From the NCBI GenBank assembly GCA_050251635.1, contig JBFWML010000049.1, positions 1-14,921 on the forward strand: a stretch of 14,921 nucleotides of DNA. Direction: 5' to 3'. Below are positions 6,430 through 14,921 of the stretch, one piece after another. The notes under the pieces are model-generated. The model saw only the letters and a program-made list of their open reading frames with translations, ran no database searches and had not been told where the DNA came from. This stretch comes from JBFWML01 sp050251635. GTDB taxonomy: Bacteria; Campylobacterota; Campylobacteria; Campylobacterales; SZUA-545. The position numbers were made by a program, and so were the translations under genes. Positions within the stretch are counted from its first letter, which is position 1, and every line of letters begins with the position of its first letter.

Positions 6430-6443
6430 GCTACGATCGCGGC
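6430..6443 (+). promoter_or_regulatory. Putative -10 promoter element upstream of hemL
   Basis: GCTACGATCGCGGC lies 37 bases before the hemL ATG. It differs from the element at 792-805 (GCTACAATGGCGGC) at two positions. TACGAT at 6432-6437 would be the -10 box, preceded by a T-run (GGTTTTTA). It would drive the four-gene hemL operon. Confidence 0.45.
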
Positions 6444-6466
6444 AATTTTGAGCACAAGGAATTGCC

Positions 6467-7746
<1,280 letters not shown>

Positions 7747-7750
<4 letters not shown>

Positions 7751-8037
7751 GCGCGCCCAAAAGCAAGTTTAAACAGATTATCGAAGGCGCCAACGACCTG
7801 AGCTTAGGCGTTTCGATGGTGGTGGCAGTGGTGCTGGGTTTTGCCATCGGCTACGGGATGAAAAAACTCTTCGGTTACGACTGGCTGCTTTGGCTGGGGG
7901 TTTTCTGGGGCGTGGCCGCAGCGGGGCTAAACATCTACAAAGCCTACCAAAAGCTCGCCAAAGAGATGAAAGAGCTGGAAAACAACCCCCGCTACAAAAA
8001 CCGCAAGCCAATCAAAGACGACGAGGATGAAGAGTGA
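7747..8037 (+). CDS. AtpZ/AtpI-family protein
   Basis: The 96-residue product has two membrane helices, at about 18-37 (SLGVSMVVAVVLGFAIGYGM) and 45-65, then a long charged tail ending in DDEDEE. This is the AtpZ/AtpI (putative F0F1-ATPase subunit) pattern. Such proteins are accessory to the rotary ATP synthase, and proposed roles are c-ring assembly or Mg/Ca transport. The GTG start overlaps the hemL stop, and the gene ends in TGATG with the next start. No ATP synthase structural gene is in the window, so this copy lies outside an atp operon. Family assignment is good; role is inferred. Confidence 0.8.
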
Positions 8038-8510
8038 TGCGCCGCTTCTTCGGTAACGCGCTGATTGTGCTTGGCGGCCTGATCGCCGTTTTGGGAGCGG
8101 CGCAGCAGTGGATCTGGCTGACCAACGCGCTCACGTCGGCGCTGGGGGCGCTGGCGGTGGTGGCGGGCAGTTTCGCCGCCTACCGCCGCATGGTTCAAAA
8201 CCGCGCCGAATCGGCGGCGGCGGACGAACGCGACGCCATCAGCAAAATCGAAGACCCTTACGATCTATACGACGAAGAGGACGAAAAACCCGCCGATCAG
8301 AGGCCGGATAAAAAACTGCCCTTTAAAGAGCGGGCCAAACTGATGGGCGGCGCGCTTTCGCCGCTGCGGCTGCTGGGTTATCTGGTGCTGGTGCTGGGCT
8401 TTTTTGTGCTGGATGCACGCGGGGTGTTTGCCCCCCTGCCCTTTTTGGCGGGCTTGCTCGTGGTTCCCGGCGCGGCCTTGTTGCTGCTGTGGCAAAACCG
8501 CAAAGGATAA
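8037..8510 (+). CDS. Four-helix membrane protein of unknown function
   Basis: The 157-residue product has two hydrophobic hairpins, with helices near 5-22, 29-48, 109-125 and 130-152. They are joined by a strongly charged cytoplasmic loop of about 55 residues (acidic YDLYDEEDEKPAD around 75-87, then basic). I do not recognise the family. ATG 8037 is chosen because it forms a TGATG junction with the atpZ stop and has purine-rich GAGGATGAAGAG upstream; a GTG one codon earlier is also open. The antiporter gene starts six bases after its stop. Its position locked between atpZ and the antiporter suggests a role in ion or proton homeostasis, but that is inference from context alone. Confidence 0.75.
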   Translation: MRRFFGNALIVLGGLIAVLGAAQQWIWLTNALTSALGALAVVAGSFAAYRRMVQNRAESAAADERDAISKIEDPYDLYDEEDEKPADQRPDKKLPFKERAKLMGGALSPLRLLGYLVLVLGFFVLDARGVFAPLPFLAGLLVVPGAALLLLWQNRKG

Positions 8511-8516
8511 CTGCCC

Positions 8517-10631
8517 ATGCTCGAAGCGCTCAACCTCCCCGTTAACGATCCGGTTTTAATCTTTTCGATCATTCTTTTTATGGTGCTGTTTGCCACCGTG
8601 ACCCTCAAGGGGTTTAACATCCCTTCGGTGGTGGGGCTGATTTTGAGCGGCGTGGCGCTGGGGCCCTTTGGCGTGGGGTTTTTGGAGCGCGACGACTCGA
8701 TCGTGCTCTTTGGCACGGTGGGGCTTTTGTACATTATGTTCATGGCCGCGCTGGAGATCGATATCGCCGATTTTAAGAAAAACAGCCACAAGAGCGTGCT
8801 TTTTGCCCTCTTTTCCTTTGGGGTGCCGATGGGTCTGGGCATTCTGGTGGGCATGACGCTGCTGGATCTAACGCTGCTGCCCGCCCTGCTTTTGGGCAGT
8901 ATGTTCGGCTCCCATACGCTGCTGGCCTTTCCCATCGCGCAGCAGCTGGGGATTGCCAAAAACAAGGCGATCGCCGTCGCCGTGGGCGGATCGGTTCTTA
9001 CCGATACCGCCGCGCTGGTGACGCTGGCGATTGTGGCGGCCCTGAGTCTGGGAACCTCAAACGGCTATTTTTGGACTGTTTTCGGGCTTAAGGTCGCGGT
9101 CTTTGCGGCGCTGGTCTTTTTGGTGGTGCCCCGCGTGGCGCAGTGGTACTTTAGAAACCACGAAGAGAGCATTCCGCAGTACATCTTCGCGCTGGCGATC
9201 GTCTTTTTGGTGGCCTACGGCGCCAAACTGGCGGGGCTGGAGCCGATTATCGGCGCGTTTTTCGCCGGACTGGCTCTGAACCGTTTTATCCCCCGTTCTT
9301 CGGCGCTGATGAACCGTATCGACTTTATCGGCAACGCGGTTTTTGTGCCCTTCTTTTTGATTGGGGTGGGGATGCTGGTCGATCCGAAGGTGCTTGTCTC
9401 CAGTCCCCAAACCCTCTTTGCCGGGGCAATGATGGTGCTTTCGGTTCTGGCGGGCAAAGGCTTGGGCGCGTGGATAACCGGGGTTATTCTGGGCCAATCC
9501 AAAATCGAATGGCAGACGGTCATCAGCCTGACCATCCCGCAGGCGGCGGCCACGCTGGCGGTCGCCTTTGTGGGCATGGAGCTGGGGCTCTTTGACGAAA
9601 CCATCCTCAACGGCGCGGTTTTGATGGTGCTGGTCACCTGCCTGCTGGGCTCGCTGGGCGTGGAGCGCTACGGCGCGCAACTGGCCGAAACCGAGGCGGA
9701 TTTGATTGGCGAAAAGGACGAAACGCCCCAAAAGATTCTGGTGGCCGTCGAGGACGAGGCCGATATTCACAACCTCATGGAGCTGGCGCTGCTGCTCAAA
9801 AACAAAAAGTCCGAAGACCCCCTGTGGGCTTTGCACGTTATCAAGGAGGGCAGCGAAGCGGACGATCGCGTCGCGCTCAGCCGCCGGATGCTCGAAGAGG
9901 CCGTCCGGCTGGGCAGCGCCACGGAAAATCCGGTGCATATTCTCACCCGCATCGCGCCCAGCATCGCCCACGGCATTTCCCGCGGCGCGCGGGAGCTGGA
10001 GGCTTCCGACGCGCTGGTGGCCTGGGACGGCCAGCTGGACGAAAACGAAGAGCGGCTTTTTGGGGATGTGCTTGATACGGTTATCAAAAAAACCGCGCAG
10101 GGCGTTTGGGTGACCCATATCGCCCAGCCCCTCAACACGCTCAAGCGCATCAGCGTCGTTCTGCCGCCGCGCTCGGAGCTGGAGGTGGGCTATGTCCACC
10201 TGCTCTCCTCCATTAAAATGCTGGCCAAGGAGCTCAGCGCCGAAGTGGTGCTGGCCGGATCGGCGCTCTCCTTGCGTTACGCGCAGGCGGTGATGACGCT
10301 CGCGCCGGCCCAGACGGTCAAAACCGTCCGCTTTGATGACTGGCGCGATCTGGAGGCCTTTGCCCGCGAATGCGATAAAGATCAACTCCTCATCGTCGTC
10401 GGCGCGCGGGTGGATACCCTATCGTGGGCCGAATTTATGGATACCGTTGCCGCCGCGCTGAGCAAAACGATGACGGAGAAAAACTTTATCATCGCCTATC
10501 CGGCGCAAAACACCATCAAAGAGCTGCAAAAACAGATCGCCGAAAACCGCTACCGCGAACTCTTCGGCGGCAACCGGCGGCGCATTCGCCGCGCGATCGA
10601 CAGGCTGGCGTCAAACGGCGGGCAGCGTTAG
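8517..10631 (+). CDS. CPA2-type cation/proton antiporter with USP-like C-terminus
   Basis: The 704-residue product has an N-terminal membrane domain (about residues 12-385, some 12-13 helices) like Kef/NapA-family sodium or potassium/proton antiporters. It shows FNIPSVVGLILSGVALGPFG, AALEIDIADF (77-86) and GSMFGSHTLLAFPI (127-140). GGSVLTDTAALV follows, with a single Asp163 at the ion site, then PIIGAFFAGLALNRFIP and VPFFLIGVGMLVDP (277-290). A single Asp rather than an Asp-Asp pair is usually associated with electroneutral exchange; the ion is not determined. Residues 405-690 are soluble and look like two universal-stress-protein-like alpha/beta units (strands KILVAVED, RISVVLPP, LLIVVGAR), without a clear ATP-binding glycine motif. 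There is no RCK/TrkA-N domain. AAAGGA lies nine bases before the ATG. The 3' end overlaps the kinase gene by 21 bp. Confidence 0.9.
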   Translation: MLEALNLPVNDPVLIFSIILFMVLFATVTLKGFNIPSVVGLILSGVALGPFGVGFLERDDSIVLFGTVGLLYIMFMAALEIDIADFKKNSHKSVLFALFSFGVPMGLGILVGMTLLDLTLLPALLLGSMFGSHTLLAFPIAQQLGIAKNKAIAVAVGGSVLTDTAALVTLAIVAALSLGTSNGYFWTVFGLKVAVFAALVFLVVPRVAQWYFRNHEESIPQYIFALAIVFLVAYGAKLAGLEPIIGAFFAGLALNRFIPRSSALMNRIDFIGNAVFVPFFLIGVGMLVDPKVLVSSPQTLFAGAMMVLSVLAGKGLGAWITGVILGQSKIEWQTVISLTIPQAAATLAVAFVGMELGLFDETILNGAVLMVLVTCLLGSLGVERYGAQLAETEADLIGEKDETPQKILVAVEDEADIHNLMELALLLKNKKSEDPLWALHVIKEGSEADDRVALSRRMLEEAVRLGSATENPVHILTRIAPSIAHGISRGARELEASDALVAWDGQLDENEERLFGDVLDTVIKKTAQGVWVTHIAQPLNTLKRISVVLPPRSELEVGYVHLLSSIKMLAKELSAEVVLAGSALSLRYAQAVMTLAPAQTVKTVRFDDWRDLEAFARECDKDQLLIVVGARVDTLSWAEFMDTVAAALSKTMTEKNFIIAYPAQNTIKELQKQIAENRYRELFGGNRRRIRRAIDRLASNGGQR

Positions 10632-12893
10632 CGTAAAGACGGTGCCCTCATTGGGCGTGGAGGCAAAGCTCAGCGTCCCGCCCATGCCGCTTTCGATGAT
10701 CGATTTGGCCATATACAGGCCGATGCCCGTGCCCTTATCGCTGCCCTTGGTGGTGAAGTAGGGCTGAAAAATGCGCGGCTGCGCCCAAGCGGGAATACCG
10801 CCGCCGTTGTCGATAATCAAAAGCGCCACACCCCCCTTGCGCGCTGCGACCTCAATGCGGATAAAGCCTTTAAAACCCGCCTCTTTCTTCTGCCGTTCGA
10901 TCACCGCCTCTTTGGCGTTGTTGATCAGGTTGACCATGACCTGCTTGAACTCGTTTTCGTTGCCCACGGCTTTGATTGTTCCAGAAGCCTCGTCGGCCTC
11001 CACGCCCGTCTGCACGCCGTGGGCGGCCAGCTGCACGCCCAAAAGCTCCACCACCGCCTTCGCGGCCCGGTAGGGGCTGAAGGGTTCTCTGGCCTTGTTG
11101 GGCTTGAGAAAATCCCTAAAATCGTTGATGGTTTGGGACATGTAGGCAATCTGCGTCTGAATCCGATCGACGCCGTGCTGCAAATAGCTGTCGTCCAGCT
11201 CGCCGTACTTCTGGGCATCCACCAAATCCTGCGCAATCAGCGAAAGGCTGCTTAAGGGTTGCCGCCACTGGTGGGCAATGGCGCCGATCATCTCGCCCAT
11301 CGCAGCCATCTTTGACTGCTGAATCAGCATCTGCTCCTTTTGCTCCATCTGTTCGCGCAGCTGCTGTTCGCCCAAGACCCGATCGGTCACGTCGTTGACG
11401 TAGCCGTCGTAGTGCGTGGCGTTGCCCTCGGCGTCGCGGACAATCGCCGTCACGTCGTGAATCCAGATCACGCGGCCGTCCTGGGTAATCAGCCGGTAAC
11501 GCTGCTCGAAGTGATCCCGATGCAGCCTGGTGTACTCCACCACCTCGTCGGCCACCCGTTTGACATCATCGGGATGCACCACGTCGGCAAAGGGCACGCG
11601 GCCGGTGGTTAAATCCGCCGGAATATAGCCGAGCAGCTGGCGGATATTGGGCGAGACGTACTCCACGGGCCATCCGGCGGTGTTTTTCCAGCGGAACACC
11701 ACCGTCGGGCCGCTTAGAAAGAGGTTTCGCTCCCGCTCGATCGAGCGTTTGAGCTCGTTTTTCTCCGCGAGACGGTTTTGGTATTTGCGGGTGAGCTGCT
11801 CGTATTCGGTCACATCGTGAAACAGCAACTGCCGCCGTCCGGGATCGACGGGACTGACCGAAAGATCAAAATGCCGCCGCGCAATCGTCACCCGTTCGTT
11901 CTCCACCGCCTGCCCCGCCGCCACCTTGGCCGAGATGCGAGTCCAGGCGCGTTTGCCGATCAGCTTGTGAACGGGGGAATCCACCAGCCCGTCGCCAAAC
12001 AGCTCCACCGCCTTGCGGTTGGCCCACTCAATCAGGCTTTCGCCGCCCTCGTCCACCAGATCGACGATCGGCTGGATAAAGTGCTCCAAGGAGGCCTTGG
12101 CGTAACGCAGGCGACTTTCGAGAAAGTCGCTGTAACTGCTTTCGAGGTTGCGCAAAATATCCCGCTCGGTAATCACCCCCACCGCCTGCTGCGACTCGTC
12201 CACAATGGCAATGTGGTGGATTTTGCGCTTGCGCATCGTCTCCACCAGCGTTTCGACCAGTTCGTTCTCCCGCGCGGTCACCACGGGGCTGGACATCACA
12301 TCGCCGACCTTGAGCGCTTTGATGCGCGAAGGCTCGATTTTGAGCACGTCCGTTTCGGTCACGATGCCCGCCAGCCCTGCGCCGTTTTGCACCAAAACGT
12401 CACTGATGCCGTGGCGCACCATCATCTGCAGCGCCTCCCTAAGCGGCCAATCGGCCTGCGCAAAGACCAGTTCGCGCCGCTGGGTAACAAGGTGAATCGC
12501 CCGGAGACGGGTTTTATACAGGTCCGATTCCAGCGTGGCGATCAGGTCGCGCTGGGTCACCACACCGATGAAAGAATCCGACCGGGTCACCACCAAACGG
12601 CGGATATTGCGCCCGATCATCAAATGAAGCGCGTACTCCACGCTGCGATCGGCCTCCACGGCGATCGGCTTTGGGGTTGCAAAGAGCGCCGCCGGCTGCG
12701 TCTCAAGCGCCTCGCCGGCCAGGGCGCGCACCAAATCCCGCTCGGTGACGATCGCCGTCGCTTTTTGGTTATCGACCAGACAGGCGCATCCGCTTTTACC
12801 GCCGCGAACGCACGCGAGCGCCTCGGCCAGCGTCGCCGTCTTGCCCAGCGCCACGCCCTGTGTGTTTACGATTTGCCCTACGCTTATGCCCAT
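10611..12893 (-). CDS. Soluble CBS-PAS sensor histidine kinase
   Basis: The 760-residue product has no membrane segment, so it is predicted cytosolic. Four CBS motifs form two Bateman modules (about 4-60, 70-122, 133-185 and 193-250), each ending in a (V/I)T-x-R/T-D-(L/V/I) signature such as ITERDIL. CBS pairs commonly bind adenine nucleotides or SAM. A degenerate PAS-like segment follows (255-365), then a coiled coil and a PAS domain (390-505) with YVSPNIRQLLGY, VHPDD and a PAC-like end. The kinase core has the H-box GAIAHQWRQPLSSL with His541, the N-box NLINNAKEAV, G1 DNGGGIP (695-701) and G2 GTGIGL (721-726). It is probably a hybrid-free kinase reading energy state and redox or a small ligand. 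No response regulator is adjacent, so the partner is unknown. AAGG lies seven bases before the ATG. Confidence 0.93.
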   Translation of the reverse strand: MGISVGQIVNTQGVALGKTATLAEALACVRGGKSGCACLVDNQKATAIVTERDLVRALAGEALETQPAALFATPKPIAVEADRSVEYALHLMIGRNIRRLVVTRSDSFIGVVTQRDLIATLESDLYKTRLRAIHLVTQRRELVFAQADWPLREALQMMVRHGISDVLVQNGAGLAGIVTETDVLKIEPSRIKALKVGDVMSSPVVTARENELVETLVETMRKRKIHHIAIVDESQQAVGVITERDILRNLESSYSDFLESRLRYAKASLEHFIQPIVDLVDEGGESLIEWANRKAVELFGDGLVDSPVHKLIGKRAWTRISAKVAAGQAVENERVTIARRHFDLSVSPVDPGRRQLLFHDVTEYEQLTRKYQNRLAEKNELKRSIERERNLFLSGPTVVFRWKNTAGWPVEYVSPNIRQLLGYIPADLTTGRVPFADVVHPDDVKRVADEVVEYTRLHRDHFEQRYRLITQDGRVIWIHDVTAIVRDAEGNATHYDGYVNDVTDRVLGEQQLREQMEQKEQMLIQQSKMAAMGEMIGAIAHQWRQPLSSLSLIAQDLVDAQKYGELDDSYLQHGVDRIQTQIAYMSQTINDFRDFLKPNKAREPFSPYRAAKAVVELLGVQLAAHGVQTGVEADEASGTIKAVGNENEFKQVMVNLINNAKEAVIERQKKEAGFKGFIRIEVAARKGGVALLIIDNGGGIPAWAQPRIFQPYFTTKGSDKGTGIGLYMAKSIIESGMGGTLSFASTPNEGTVFTLTLPAV

Positions 12894-12909
12894 TGCCCCG
12901 CCTTGCTTT

Positions 12910-12929
12910 GAGAAATCTTATCGTTTCTC
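12910..12929. promoter_or_regulatory. Inverted repeat over the kinase promoter region
   Basis: GAGAAA (12910-12915) and TTTCTC (12924-12929) form a perfect 6-bp inverted repeat with an 8-base spacer. On the minus strand the spacer region reads CGATAAGAT, so a TAAGAT -10 box for the kinase gene would lie inside it, 22-27 bases before the ATG. This is a possible operator; the short arm length makes chance plausible. Confidence 0.3.
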
Positions 12930-12940
12930 TCTAAAAACTA

Positions 12941-12955
12941 CCGGATGAAATCCGG
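12941..12955. promoter_or_regulatory. CCGGAT-GAA-ATCCGG inverted repeat between divergent genes
   Basis: A perfect 6-bp GC-rich inverted repeat with a 3-base centre sits midway between the divergent kinase and phoH starts. It has no following T-run on either strand, so it is not a standard terminator. It could be an operator or a 5' hairpin of a phoH leader. An alternative in-frame ATG for phoH (12945) falls inside it. Confidence 0.3.
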
Positions 12956-13002
12956 GCAGGGAATGGCCGTTGCTACGCAAACGGCGTGTACCAACCCACC
13001 TC

Positions 13003-13007
13003 AAGGA
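13003..13007 (+). promoter_or_regulatory. Ribosome binding site deciding the phoH start
   Basis: AAGGA ends six bases before GTG 13014. It supports that start over the upstream in-frame ATG codons at 12945 and 12963, neither of which has a comparable site. Confidence 0.7.
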
Positions 13008-13013
13008 CACCCC

Positions 13014-14348
13014 GTGAGAAAACACTTCCTGATCGACACCTCGGTGATTTTGGATGACCCGGACAACCTTGTCTCCCTCTCCTCCGGCGGCGAAAACAGC
13101 CTGTATATCACCAACGTAATCCTCGAAGAGCTTGACCGCAAAAAGACCGAGCGCGCCAACGTGGGTTTTTTTGCCCGGCAGTTTTTTAGAGGTTTTATCG
13201 GCAGCGAGGCCAAGGCGGTCAAAATCAAACGGGGGCAGCGCCTTGAGGGCGATTACGCCTACGAATTCAACTACGACGCGGGGCACGAAAAGGGGCCGAT
13301 CAAGCTGATCGTCATTCACCGCGCCGAGTACCACGAAGAGGCCAGCCGCAACGATCTCAAAATCCTTGAGATCGCCCGAAGCTACAACCTCAAGCTGATC
13401 ACCAACGACGTTTCTTTAAAAATCATCGCCCTCACCCAAGGGGTGCCCACCGAATCCTTTTACGAAGACACCGTCAGCGATTACAAGTCGCTGGAGTTTT
13501 TTCACGCCCCGCAAAACGGCGCGAACGCCTCGGACACCGACTGGGCGCAATACGAAGAGATCGACGAAACGGGCCGCCCGCACTTTTCTATCCGGGTGGG
13601 CGGACGCAAAGAGCCGTGCCACTTTGAGGCGCTGCTGGAAAACCCGGCGCTGATTGTGCCGCCCCACAATCTGGAGCAGAAATTCATGCTCAGCATTCTC
13701 ACCCACCCGCAAAACAAGGTCACCGCCGTTTCGGGCAGCACCGGCAGCGGCAAGACGCTCATGGCCCTTCAGGCGGGGTTGATGCTTCAGGAGCGGGACG
13801 AAGTGGACGGCATTATCTACCTGCGTAACACGATCGAAGCGGTGGGACAGCAGGAGCGGCTGGGTTACCGCGCGGGGGATGAGGACCGCAAACTGGGGTA
13901 TTTTATGTATCCGCTCTTTTCGGCGATCAATCTCTTGATCGAAGAGCTGCGCAAACGGTCACTCAAAAACGCCGTCGAATACACCGGGGATGTCAACACC
14001 ATCGAAAGCCGCGCCGCCACCAAACGGTTTATCGAAAAACACAATATCGAAATGTATGACCTAGCCCACTCGCGCGGCATTACCATCGCCCGCAAATTCG
14101 TCATCTTCGACGAAGCGCAAAACGCCTCGCCCGCCGACATTAAGCTGCTGGGCACGCGGCTGGGTAAGGGATCGCGCATTGTGTTTTTAGGGGATATCGA
14201 GCAGGTGGACAACCCCTACCTCACCCGCGACCGCAACGGTCTGGTGACGCTTCTAAAAAAGGCGCACACGCAGGACTTCGTCGCGGGCGTCCAGCTGAGA
14301 AACACCATCCGATCGGACATCTCCCGCTGGTTCGGGCAGAATCTTTAA
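13014..14348 (+). CDS. PIN-PhoH family ATPase (PhoH2-like)
   Basis: From the GTG start the product has 444 residues and two parts. Residues 4-155 form a PIN nuclease-like domain with the expected acidic positions: Asp8 (FLIDTSVIL), Glu39 (VILEELDRKK), Asp114 and Asp132 (LITNDVSLK). Residues 225-444 form a PhoH ATPase with Walker A GSTGSGKT (241-248, Lys247) and Walker B FVIFDEAQ (Asp366). Conserved ESRAATKRFIE, LLGTRLG and FLGDIEQVDNPYL motifs are also present. This PIN-PhoH arrangement is known as PhoH2, which in some bacteria acts as an ATP-dependent RNA helicase and RNase; a role in RNA turnover here is inference. The GTG is preferred because AAGGA is six bases upstream and homology begins there. 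Residues encoded from 12945 look like untranslated leader. The stop overlaps the MCP stop by 4 bp. Confidence 0.93.
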   Translation: MRKHFLIDTSVILDDPDNLVSLSSGGENSLYITNVILEELDRKKTERANVGFFARQFFRGFIGSEAKAVKIKRGQRLEGDYAYEFNYDAGHEKGPIKLIVIHRAEYHEEASRNDLKILEIARSYNLKLITNDVSLKIIALTQGVPTESFYEDTVSDYKSLEFFHAPQNGANASDTDWAQYEEIDETGRPHFSIRVGGRKEPCHFEALLENPALIVPPHNLEQKFMLSILTHPQNKVTAVSGSTGSGKTLMALQAGLMLQERDEVDGIIYLRNTIEAVGQQERLGYRAGDEDRKLGYFMYPLFSAINLLIEELRKRSLKNAVEYTGDVNTIESRAATKRFIEKHNIEMYDLAHSRGITIARKFVIFDEAQNASPADIKLLGTRLGKGSRIVFLGDIEQVDNPYLTRDRNGLVTLLKKAHTQDFVAGVQLRNTIRSDISRWFGQNL

Positions 14349-14921
14349 ATCTTAAAACGGCCCATCTGGTTGCCCACCTGCCCCGTGACATTATTGAGGT
14401 GTTCGGCGGCGGCGGCAATCTCTTCGATGCTTCGTGCGGTTGCGCTGAAACGCTCGTTGATCGACTCGACGCGCACGGAAATTTGCGTCACTTCGCGGGC
14501 GCGTTCCTGCATGGCCGAAGCGGCGTTTCGGTTGTTCTCCACCGCCGTCTCCAGCGAAACGGAGGAGCCTCCCAGCGCCTTTGAAACATCCACGGTGATC
14601 TGCTCTAATTCCCGCATGGCGCGGACGTTTTGGGCGATCGCTTCGCCCAGATCACCCACCGACTGCAAAATCACCCCCACCGTCGCGTCGCTTTCGGAGA
14701 GGCTTCTTTGGGTGCGCTCGGCCAGCTTGCGCACCTCATCGGCCACCACGGCAAAACCGCGCCCGTGTTCACCCGCCCGCGCCGCTTCGATCGCGGCGTT
14801 GAGGGCCAGCAGATTGGTCTGATCGGCAATTTCGTTAATGGCTGACAGCACGTTTTTGACCTGATCGGCGTCGCTTGAGAGCCGCGTGAGCCGATCGCCC
14901 AGCCCCTCTTCCAGCGCCACC
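14345..14921 (-). CDS. Methyl-accepting chemotaxis protein, C-terminal part (cut by window edge)
   Basis: About 191 residues of the cytoplasmic signalling domain are present; the frame stays open past base 14921, so the sensor and membrane parts lie outside. The highly conserved hairpin tip is visible as NEIADQTNLLALNAAIEAAR, followed by AGEHGRGFAVVADEVRKLAE. It binds CheA and CheW. Long heptad-pattern helices continue to ESINERFSATARSIEEIAAA, and the protein ends in NQMGRFKI, with no CheR/CheB tethering pentapeptide. Ligand specificity cannot be told from this part. It is convergent with phoH, sharing a TTAA at the stops. Confidence 0.95.
   Translation of the reverse strand, partial: VALEEGLGDRLTRLSSDADQVKNVLSAINEIADQTNLLALNAAIEAARAGEHGRGFAVVADEVRKLAERTQRSLSESDATVGVILQSVGDLGEAIAQNVRAMRELEQITVDVSKALGGSSVSLETAVENNRNAASAMQERAREVTQISVRVESINERFSATARSIEEIAAAAEHLNNVTGQVGNQMGRFKI

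Noticed and set aside
9057..10385. 442-codon minus-strand open frame opposite the antiporter gene
   Set aside because: It is antisense to a confidently identified antiporter, is rich in His, Gln, Arg and Asp with no fold-like pattern, and has no ribosome site. It is a by-product of GC-rich codon use.
11778..12911. 377-codon plus-strand open frame opposite the kinase
   Set aside because: It is a shadow of the CBS and PAS coding region, with repeated His/Arg/Gln-rich text mirroring the CBS repeats rather than a real protein.
12945..13013. N-terminal extension of PhoH from ATG 12945
   Set aside because: The 23 extra residues lie before the start of PIN homology, overlap an inverted repeat and a promoter-like string, and have no ribosome site; GTG 13014 has AAGGA at good spacing.

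Overview
The window is ordinary-looking chromosomal DNA from a flagellated, chemotactic Gram-negative bacterium. Several things point to Campylobacterota (Epsilonproteobacteria): a short CmoB with a DVGCNNGYY loop, a soluble histidine kinase with the HQWRQPL H-box common in that phylum, a YidD with a long C-terminal extension, and a hemL-atpZ-membrane protein-antiporter gene string. The DNA is GC-rich by eye, which is high for that phylum, so a GC-rich genus is implied; I do not name one. The first ten bases equal the 3' end of the common Illumina adapter, so the left edge is probably a contig end. The right edge cuts a chemoreceptor gene.

Layout. 40-750 (+): flgH, the flagellar L-ring lipoprotein. 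837-2389 (+): a tight trio of DedA-like membrane protein, yidD and a glyoxalase-II-like metallo-hydrolase. 6173-2364 (-): a six-gene run read right to left, made of a small outer-membrane-type protein, a DUF2062 membrane protein, a 74-residue Cys-rich lipoprotein, cmoB, a hotdog thioesterase and a sensor-globin-like protein. 6213-6419 (+): a decayed ParE/RelE toxin fragment in the only sizeable gene-poor stretch. 6467-10631 (+): hemL, atpZ, a four-helix membrane protein of unknown function and a CPA2-type cation/proton antiporter with a cytoplasmic USP-like tail, almost all start/stop coupled. 12893-10611 (-): a soluble CBS-CBS-CBS-CBS-PAS-PAS histidine kinase with no adjacent response regulator. 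13014-14348 (+): a PIN-PhoH ATPase. 14921-14345 (-): the C-terminal part of a methyl-accepting chemotaxis protein.

How the genes fit together. The content is mostly housekeeping (heme precursor synthesis, wobble-uridine modification, membrane protein insertion, ion homeostasis, motility) mixed with sensing (kinase, chemoreceptor, putative heme-globin sensor). Genes are packed tightly. All three convergent pairs overlap at their 3' ends, by 26, 21 and 4 bp, and most in-operon junctions are ATGA, GTGA or TGATG overlaps. A GCTAC-AT-rich element lies 30-45 bp upstream of at least two operons and probably is the -10 region.

I found no CRISPR array, intact mobile element, rRNA or tRNA, and no clear candidate for a wholly new multi-gene system. 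The best leads are the uncharacterised globin-like protein in the cmoB operon, the unknown membrane protein locked between atpZ and the antiporter, the CBS-rich orphan kinase, and a strong excess of the hexamer CGATCG.
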